Origin: Pseudopedobacter sp045629485
GTDB taxonomy: Bacteria; Bacteroidota; Bacteroidia; Sphingobacteriales; Sphingobacteriaceae
Assembly (NCBI GenBank): GCA_045629485.1
Contig: JAZQRF010000204.1
Coordinates: 1 to 10,922 of the forward strand
DNA length: 10,922 bases
Reading direction: 5' to 3'
The notes under the pieces are model-generated. The model was not told where the DNA came from. It worked only from the letters and a program-made list of their open reading frames with translations, and ran no database searches. The translations under genes were made by a program, and so were the position numbers. Of this stretch, positions 6,214-10,922 are shown piece after piece. The first letter of the stretch is position 1, and every line of letters starts with the position of its first letter.

Positions 6214-6993
6214 TTATACTTCGGCCAGATATTGCTTGAAAATCATTTCTAACATTCGGTATAATTCGGGATGCTTTTCTTTCATCTTCTCCGGTTTCTC
6301 AAAAAAATATTCAGAAACCACTGCTAAAAATTCACTTTCATTAGTTGCGCCGTAAATAGCTATATCGGAATTTCCCTTTTTAATTTTATGCATTTCCTTT
6401 TGCATCAAATCCAGCCATGGCAAAACATATTGCTGTTGCATCAAATTTTCAGGCAAGCCATCAATACTCCCATCTGCTTTATCCAACAAATGTACAAATT
6501 CATGTATGCCAGTATTTGAGCCTAAAGTATGATCCTGAAAGCCCGCCCTCAAGGCTTGCTGAGATAGTATCATTTGCCCGTTCATATAACCGCTACCAAC
6601 CATTCCTAAAATATTCCTTTCTTGTCCGTGTACGTCAAAAGATTCGTTAAAAGTATTCGGGTAAATAATCACAGTAGAAATATTCGGGTATATCCACTCA
6701 TTAAATCCCCAGATAGGAATTAGGGCACTTGCAGCTACCAGCAATTTGTCGGTATTTTCGGGGTTTGTATCAATCCATTCGATCGTTATCCGGCTTAAAA
6801 AATTCATCGTTTCTTTTTCGAAACGGATTTTCTCTTGCAGGTTTAAATTCCTGTAAAATTTAATATTTCTTTCCATGAAATTTATCTCATCAGCACTGAG
6901 TGCCTCAGGAGTTTTTACAATTTTCCGGTTACTAAGCAAGTTCCATATCAGCCAAATCAGAAAAGCAAGCGAGAAAATGAAAATGTAAATCAT
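6214..6993 (-). CDS. mtfA: Membrane-anchored MtfA-family zinc peptidase (M90)
   Basis: A 259-residue protein of the M90/MtfA (glucose-regulated metallopeptidase, PF06167) family. The zinc-binding HEFVH is at 164-168, inside the family block GIHEFVHLLDKADGSIDG, and a downstream glutamate-rich block NESEFLAVVSEYFFEKP (218-234) matches the region supplying the third ligand. Other family hallmarks are IPIWGFNEW (92-100) and ALRAGFQDHTLGSNTG (147-162). Unlike the soluble E. coli MtfA, which is known as an aminopeptidase regulated by the Mlc repressor, this protein begins with one strongly hydrophobic helix (residues 1-20) followed by SNRK, so it should be anchored with its peptidase domain in the cytosol by the positive-inside rule. 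No Mlc or PTS gene is nearby. It is convergent with the response regulator and divergent from ligA, so it is probably transcribed alone. Its substrate here is unknown. Confidence 0.88.
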   Translation of the reverse strand: MIYIFIFSLAFLIWLIWNLLSNRKIVKTPEALSADEINFMERNIKFYRNLNLQEKIRFEKETMNFLSRITIEWIDTNPENTDKLLVAASALIPIWGFNEWIYPNISTVIIYPNTFNESFDVHGQERNILGMVGSGYMNGQMILSQQALRAGFQDHTLGSNTGIHEFVHLLDKADGSIDGLPENLMQQQYVLPWLDLMQKEMHKIKKGNSDIAIYGATNESEFLAVVSEYFFEKPEKMKEKHPELYRMLEMIFKQYLAEV

Positions 6994-7072
6994 TTAATTA
7001 AAGTACAGTTAATCTTTATAGAAAGCTAAAAGTTCATTAAGATATAATTTGCCAAAATACTATCTTCGCAAG
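6994..7072. promoter_or_regulatory. Divergent promoter region between mtfA and ligA
   Basis: Seventy-nine bases separate the two divergent starts. On the plus strand, TATCTTCG (7061-7068) resembles the Bacteroidota -7 element with one mismatch but lies only four bases before the ligA ATG. A shorter TAnTTTG form occurs at 7044-7051. Neither is convincing, and the minus-strand element for mtfA was not identified. Confidence 0.25.
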
Positions 7073-9085
7073 ATGTCCCTGTTTGATGTAAAAGACAAAA
7101 TAGATTCACTGGTAAAAGAGTTGCAGCAGCATAATTATAATTATTATGTGCTGACAATGCCTTCTATTTCAGATTACGAGTTCGACCAGAAACTTAAAGA
7201 GCTGGAAAAGCTGGAAAAAGAGTATCCCGAGTTTTTAAGAGCAGATTCTCCAACCCAAAAAGTAGGTGGAGAAATTACAAAAACCTTTAAGACTGTGAAG
7301 CACAAGTGGCCTATGATGTCTTTAGGAAATACCTATAACGAGCAGGATCTGATAGATTTCGATCAACGGATAAAAAAATCTTTAGGAGAAAATTACGAAT
7401 ATGTTTGCGAACTAAAATTTGATGGTTTATCAATGAGCCTCACCTACGAAAATGGTAAGCTGCAGCGGGCGGTTACACGTGGAGATGGTACCAAAGGCGA
7501 TGATGTGACCACAAATATCAAAACGATTAGAAGCATTCCAACAGAAGTTAACGGGGAAGGAATGCCTGAAATTTTTGATGTCAGGGGCGAGGTGTTTATG
7601 CATAAGGCAGCCTTTGAAAAGCTAAATCAGGAGCGCATAGAAAATGGAGAAGTTGCATATGCAAATCCAAGAAATTTCGCTTCAGGTACAGTTAAAATGC
7701 AGGATTCTGCAGAAGTAGCCCGCAGGCCCCTGGATTGTTTTCTTTATTTTTTATATGCGGATAAAAAACCTTTTAAAACTCATTGGGAAAGTTTACAAGC
7801 AGTAAAAAGCTGGGGTTTTAAAATCTCTGAAGAAAGCAAATTGTGTAAGAATATAGATGAAGTTTTAAAATTTATCGCCTATTGGGAAAACCAGCGCTTT
7901 AAACTGAGTTATGATATTGATGGCATAGTTTTAAAAGTAAACAATTATGCACAACAGGAAGAGTTAGGCTTTACAGCAAAATCTCCACGTTGGGCTATCA
8001 GCTATAAATATAAAGCACAAGAAGTAGAGACAGTGCTGGAAAAAGTTACATACCAGGTTGGACGAACAGGTGCGGTAACCCCGGTGGCAAATCTGAAACC
8101 CGTTTTGCTTGCCGGAACAACTGTGAAAAGGGCAACCTTACACAATGCCAATGAGATGGAACGCCTGGATTTGCATGAAGGCGATACCTTGTTAGTAGAG
8201 AAAGGTGGAGAAATTATTCCTAAGGTCATCAGGGTAAACCTGGATAAAAGAATACCCGGAGCTTCAAAAATAATTTATATCAGCCATTGCCCTGTTTGCC
8301 AATCAGAATTGATAAGAAAAGAAGGGGAAGCTGTTTTCTATTGCCCAAATGATGAGGGTTGTGCTCCTCAAATAATTGGGAAAATGCAACATTTTATCAG
8401 CCGTAAGGCAATGAATATTGATGGGATAGGAGCAGAGACCATAGAGACTTTATATGCAAGAGGTTTTGTTAGGCATATTAGTGATATCTATCAGCTGAAG
8501 TTGCATGAAGCTGAATTGAAACAGATGGAACGATTTGGCGAAAAGTCTATCAGCAATATGCTCGACGGTATAGAAAGGTCTAAGCAAATGCCTTTTGAAA
8601 AAGTACTCTTTGGCCTGGGAATACGTTATATAGGTGAAACGGTAGCGAGGAAGCTCGCTTATCATTTTAAAAATATTGAAGCTTTAAAGATGGCCAGTTT
8701 TGAAGAACTGATAGCTGCTGATGAAATAGGAGAGCGGATTGCACAAAGTATTATTGAATATTTTTCAAATCCAAGGCATCTGGAAGAAATAGCTAAGCTG
8801 CAGGCGGCAGGGTTGCAATTCGAAGTGGTAGAAGTTGAGGTGGTATTATTAAGTTCGAAATTTGCTGGAAAGACATTTATTATTTCGGGTGTTTTTGATA
8901 ATTACAGTCGGGATGAGCTGAAGGAAATAATAGAAAGCAATGGCGGCAAGATGCTGAGCAGCATTTCTGCAAAATTAAATTACCTGGTTGCGGGTGATAA
9001 TATGGGGCCTTCAAAATTAGAGAAGGCAAATAAATTAAATATTCCAATCATTAGTGATGAGGAATTACTTCACATGCTTGATTAG
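7073..9085 (+). CDS. ligA: NAD-dependent DNA ligase LigA
   Basis: A 670-residue replicative DNA ligase that seals nicks using NAD+, essential in most bacteria. Domains in order: Ia domain with the NAD-contacting tyrosines around YNYYVLTMPSISDYEFD (22-38); adenylation domain with the nucleophile Lys115 in KFDG (115-118) and later motifs RGEVFM (171-176), DGIVLKVN (283-290) and SPRWAISYKY (304-313); OB fold (about 320-400) containing GRTGAVTPVANL and LHNAN; four-cysteine zinc finger Cys406, Cys409, Cys424 and Cys430; helix-hairpin-helix region (about 445-560) with IDGIGAETIE and LGIRYIGETVA; and a C-terminal BRCT domain (594-670). Length is the normal ~670 residues and no domain is missing. The reading frame is open to a TTG at 7049, but the ATG at 7073 gives the family-typical MSLFDVKDKI start and is chosen. 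Confidence 0.98.
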   Translation: MSLFDVKDKIDSLVKELQQHNYNYYVLTMPSISDYEFDQKLKELEKLEKEYPEFLRADSPTQKVGGEITKTFKTVKHKWPMMSLGNTYNEQDLIDFDQRIKKSLGENYEYVCELKFDGLSMSLTYENGKLQRAVTRGDGTKGDDVTTNIKTIRSIPTEVNGEGMPEIFDVRGEVFMHKAAFEKLNQERIENGEVAYANPRNFASGTVKMQDSAEVARRPLDCFLYFLYADKKPFKTHWESLQAVKSWGFKISEESKLCKNIDEVLKFIAYWENQRFKLSYDIDGIVLKVNNYAQQEELGFTAKSPRWAISYKYKAQEVETVLEKVTYQVGRTGAVTPVANLKPVLLAGTTVKRATLHNANEMERLDLHEGDTLLVEKGGEIIPKVIRVNLDKRIPGASKIIYISHCPVCQSELIRKEGEAVFYCPNDEGCAPQIIGKMQHFISRKAMNIDGIGAETIETLYARGFVRHISDIYQLKLHEAELKQMERFGEKSISNMLDGIERSKQMPFEKVLFGLGIRYIGETVARKLAYHFKNIEALKMASFEELIAADEIGERIAQSIIEYFSNPRHLEEIAKLQAAGLQFEVVEVEVVLLSSKFAGKTFIISGVFDNYSRDELKEIIESNGGKMLSSISAKLNYLVAGDNMGPSKLEKANKLNIPIISDEELLHMLD

Positions 9086-9090
9086 TTGTT

Positions 9091-9111
9091 CGATAATCTG
9101 TGGGATTATCG
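9091..9111 (+). repeat. Perfect 8-bp hairpin between ligA and the DUF6913-like gene
   Basis: CGATAATC (9091-9098) and GATTATCG (9104-9111) form a perfect stem around the five-base loop TGTGG, starting five bases after the ligA stop. No T-run follows, so it is not a standard intrinsic terminator. It may act as a transcript-stabilising or attenuating hairpin between cistrons, or as a small operator. Confidence 0.5.
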
Positions 9112-9138
9112 TCCCATGAGCATTTAACAAAATTAAAG

Positions 9139-9678
9139 ATGAAAAAGATGTTCAATCAATTGAGGCTAAGATCTGGATTTGCAAAACTGAAACAGGAATT
9201 GAAAAAGCTTAAAAGAAAAAATCATCATTCGGTTTCATTAAATGATGCACAAAATATTGGTATACTAATTCCCATTAAAAATGAAAAGGAATATGCCGAA
9301 GCAGAACAATTCGCAAAAACTTTGCAAACTGATAATAAAAAGGTAAAATTGCTGGGATTTCTTTTCGATTCAGATTTGAAGAGAAAATTAAAAGGGAAAC
9401 TGGAGCTTATTTCTGCAGAAGATATAAATTGGAATTATATTCCTGATAAAGAAAAGATAAAGAGTTTTGTAAATAGCGAATTCGATATTTTAATTAATCT
9501 TTGTACAGATTTGTGTTTTCCTTTGGTTTATGTAGCAGCGGTATCAAAATCGGTATTTAAAATTGCCGCTTATGATCCAAAGCAAGCCCCTTTTTTTGAT
9601 TTTATGATAGAAACACAGGAGGAAAGCATTGCAGGCTTTTCCAAAGAGATAAGATATTATTTAGATAAGATAAAATGA
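9139..9678 (+). CDS. Uncharacterised Bacteroidota protein, DUF6913-like
   Basis: A 179-residue protein of no known function; it resembles the DUF6913 proteins often found beside dapA in Bacteroidota, an identification from memory of the family, not from a search. It opens with a strongly basic, coiled-coil-like helix (MKKMFNQLRLRSGFAKLKQE, then a Lys-rich run to about residue 28). An alpha/beta core follows: NIGILIPIKNEKEYAEA (39-55), KVKLLGFLFD (68-77) and FDILINLCTDLCFPLVYVAA (about 116-135). No membrane segment, signal peptide or catalytic motif is evident. The start is set at ATG 9139; a GTG at 9100 also opens the frame but lies inside the hairpin and adds non-family-like residues, and another ATG lies at 9148. 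Its stop overlaps the dapA start by four bases (ATGA), so the two genes are probably translationally coupled. Confidence 0.8.
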   Translation: MKKMFNQLRLRSGFAKLKQELKKLKRKNHHSVSLNDAQNIGILIPIKNEKEYAEAEQFAKTLQTDNKKVKLLGFLFDSDLKRKLKGKLELISAEDINWNYIPDKEKIKSFVNSEFDILINLCTDLCFPLVYVAAVSKSVFKIAAYDPKQAPFFDFMIETQEESIAGFSKEIRYYLDKIK

Positions 9679-10553
9679 GCAGACTTTTGGGAACCGGCGT
9701 TGCGATGATAACGCCTTTTCACGCAGATGGTAGTATAGATTATAACGCGATGGAAAATACCATCGAACATTTAATAAAAGGAAAGATAGAATACATAGTA
9801 GTTTTAGGGACTACTGCAGAATCTGCCACATTATCTAAAGAAGAAAAGGAGAAAATTTTCCATTTTGTAAGCGAAAAAGTGAACAATAGAATTCCTTTGG
9901 TCGCAGGAATTGGAGGTAACCATACTGCAGAAGTTATTGAAAGTGTTAAGAATTTTAACATAGCTGGTTATGAAGCTATTCTTTCTGTAGCTCCTTACTA
10001 CAACAAACCCACTCAGGAAGGGATTTATCAGCATTATAAAGCCATAGCTGAAGCTGCGGTTTTGCCTATTATTCTTTATAATGTTCCTGGCAGAACAGGC
10101 ATAAATATGACAGCTGAAACTACTTTGAGGTTGGCAAAAGAAGTGAAAAACATCATTGCAACAAAAGAAGCTTCAGGAAATTTCGACCAGTTCAACGAAA
10201 TTGCGGCTCGTAAGCCAGAAGGTTTTGATCTGATCTCTGGTGATGATCCGGTAACATTGCCTATGATTGCTCTTGGAGCGGCAGGGGTTATTTCTGTTAT
10301 TGGAAATGCCTTTCCTGCAAGGTTCTCAGAAATGGTACGTACCTGTTTAAAAGGGGATTTTAAAGAGGCACAGCAAGCACATTTTGATTTTCTTGCTTTT
10401 ACCCGGCTGTGTTTTGCAGAAGGCAACCCTTGCGGTGTGAAAGCTGCAATGGCCGAGCTTGGAATATGTAAAGACCATTTGCGTTTACCAATGGTTCAGG
10501 TAAGTGAAGAAACCAGAGGGAAAATTAAATCGGAAGTCGAAAGACTGAAATAG
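9675..10553 (+). CDS. dapA: 4-hydroxy-tetrahydrodipicolinate synthase
   Basis: A 292-residue (beta/alpha)8 enzyme that condenses pyruvate with aspartate semialdehyde, the first committed step towards diaminopimelate and lysine, in the cytosol. The Schiff-base lysine is Lys164 (IATKEASGN). The catalytic triad is present as Thr46-Thr47 (GTTAES), Tyr109 in APYYNKP (donated across the dimer) and Tyr135 (LYNVPGRTG), with Arg140 binding the substrate carboxylate. SGDD (188-191) and the glycine-rich GAAGVISVIGN (201-211) are further family features. Length matches the usual ~292-300 residues. The ATG at 9675 overlaps the stop of the DUF6913-like gene. An intrinsic terminator follows six bases after the stop, ending the transcription unit that begins at or after ligA. 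Confidence 0.97.
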   Translation: MSRLLGTGVAMITPFHADGSIDYNAMENTIEHLIKGKIEYIVVLGTTAESATLSKEEKEKIFHFVSEKVNNRIPLVAGIGGNHTAEVIESVKNFNIAGYEAILSVAPYYNKPTQEGIYQHYKAIAEAAVLPIILYNVPGRTGINMTAETTLRLAKEVKNIIATKEASGNFDQFNEIAARKPEGFDLISGDDPVTLPMIALGAAGVISVIGNAFPARFSEMVRTCLKGDFKEAQQAHFDFLAFTRLCFAEGNPCGVKAAMAELGICKDHLRLPMVQVSEETRGKIKSEVERLK

Positions 10554-10558
10554 ATTAG

Positions 10559-10584
10559 AAAAGCCGGTAGTAACCGGTTTTTTT
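10559..10584 (+). terminator. Intrinsic terminator after dapA
   Basis: AAAAGCCGGT (10559-10568) pairs with ACCGGTTTTT (10573-10582) around the tetraloop AGTA, with one G-T pair, and the downstream arm runs into seven consecutive T residues (10578-10584). It lies five bases past the dapA stop codon and is a standard Rho-independent terminator for the ligA/DUF6913/dapA direction. Confidence 0.92.
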
Positions 10585-10762
10585 ATGGAGATAATGTTAT
10601 TTAGTAGTATGATTACTGTAGCAGAATCATCATTATGACAAGCTATCCCGATTGTTCAAACTTAAAAATACCTCTATATAGTTTTTAAGAAAAATTTAAG
10701 AGATTGTCTATTAAAGTTTTAGATTTTTTTGTTGCGAAATTCCTAATAATTCGCCGAGCTTG
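10585..10762. other. Gene-free spacer rich in inverted repeats
   Basis: No plausible reading frame is seen here. It holds a bulged hairpin (10609-10618 with 10622-10630: ATGATT-A-CTG against CAG-AATCAT, loop TAG), an AT-rich inverted repeat (CTTAAAAA at 10661-10668 with TTTTTAAG at 10682-10689) and the left arm of the inverted repeat that overlaps the tRNA promoter. None is followed by a usable T-run. Confidence 0.5.
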
Positions 10763-10777
10763 TTTGGAATTATTAGG
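10742..10777. repeat. Perfect 11-bp inverted repeat overlapping the tRNA promoter (possible operator)
   Basis: CCTAATAATTC (10742-10752) and GAATTATTAGG (10767-10777) are exact reverse complements separated by 14 bases. The -33 element TTTG (10763-10766) is the last part of the loop, and the right arm fills the first half of the promoter spacer. Arm centres are 25 bp apart. It is upstream of the predicted transcription start, so it acts, if at all, as DNA and not as RNA from this promoter. An operator for a dimeric regulator is the simplest reading. Confidence 0.6.
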
Positions 10778-10794
10778 TGCAAATACTACATTTG
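10763..10794 (+). promoter_or_regulatory. Promoter of the tRNA-Asn gene
   Basis: TTTG (10763-10766), 20 bases, then TACATTTG (10787-10794) is an exact match to the Bacteroidota primary-sigma consensus TTTG-N19-21-TAnnTTTG. Transcription would start near 10800, about 45-50 bases before the mature tRNA. A second small inverted repeat, TGCAAAT-ACTAC-ATTTGCA (10778-10796), covers the -7 element. Confidence 0.82.
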
Positions 10795-10847
10795 CAGACC
10801 AATTCAGGGAAAGAATAAATTTTTAAACTGATTTGGAATAACCAGCA

Positions 10848-10921
10848 TCCCGAATAGCTCAGCTGGTTAGAGCATCTGACTGTTAATCAGAGGGTCGCTG
10901 GTTCGAGCCCAGCTTCGGGAG
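10848..10921 (+). tRNA. tRNA-Asn (anticodon GTT)
   Basis: Full cloverleaf: acceptor TCCCGAA (10848-10854) pairs with TTCGGGA (10914-10920), followed by discriminator G at 10921. The D arm is GCTC-AGCTGGTTA-GAGC, the anticodon stem TCTGA/TCAGA encloses loop CTGTTAA with anticodon GTT at 10882-10884 (asparagine), and the T arm is GCTGG-TTCGAGC-CCAGC. The window ends one base later, so whether CCA is encoded cannot be seen. Confidence 0.97.
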
Positions 10922-10922
10922 C

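Noticed and set aside
7049..7072. TTG start eight codons upstream of the ligA ATG
   Set aside because: The ATG at 7073 gives the family-typical N terminus; the added residues have no family match.
1..10922. CRISPR arrays, insertion sequences, phage or toxin-antitoxin genes
   Set aside because: No regularly spaced repeats, transposase motifs, terminal repeats with target duplication, or toxin-antitoxin pairs were seen on either strand.

Overview
The window is low-GC (roughly 35-40% by eye) chromosomal DNA that looks like a Bacteroidota member, most likely a Sphingobacteriaceae/Pedobacter-like organism. The reasons are: almost no Shine-Dalgarno sequences and A-rich leaders before the start codons; a textbook Bacteroidota promoter (TTTG, 20 bp, TAnnTTTG) in front of the tRNA; the pairing of a LytS-type kinase with a LytTR regulator; and families common in that phylum (DUF3891, DUF4288, a DUF6913-like protein next to dapA). 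The assignment rests on these features, not on a database match.

Layout, left to right. Positions 1-2080 carry three minus-strand genes: the start of a secreted protein with a carboxypeptidase-regulatory-like domain (cut by the window edge), a Spx/ArsC-family thioredoxin-fold protein of the YffB type, and alanine dehydrogenase. A divergent DUF3891 gene follows at 2250-3008. Next comes a tight plus-strand operon (3196-6211): a four-helix LiaF-like membrane protein, a small DUF4288 protein, a LytS-type sensor histidine kinase starting with TTG, and a LytTR response regulator. A tail-to-tail gene (6214-6993, minus) encodes a membrane-anchored MtfA/M90 zinc peptidase. Then come DNA ligase LigA, an uncharacterised DUF6913-like protein, and dapA, whose start overlaps the preceding stop. 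dapA ends at a clear intrinsic terminator. A 263-base gene-free stretch rich in inverted repeats leads to a promoter and tRNA-Asn(GTT) at the right edge.

How the genes work together. The best candidate for a little-described system is the 3196-6211 operon. It combines a LiaF-like membrane sensor or inhibitor, a kinase and a LytTR regulator with an unexplained soluble partner (DUF4288). It is preceded by an imperfect direct repeat with a 21-bp period (TTTACCGA core), which has the geometry expected of a LytTR-family binding site and suggests autoregulation. The second notable signal is a perfect 11-bp inverted repeat that straddles the -33 element of the tRNA-Asn promoter like an operator. The remaining genes are housekeeping: alanine and nitrogen metabolism, DNA ligation, and lysine/diaminopimelate synthesis. 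No mobile element, CRISPR array or sign of recent transfer was seen.
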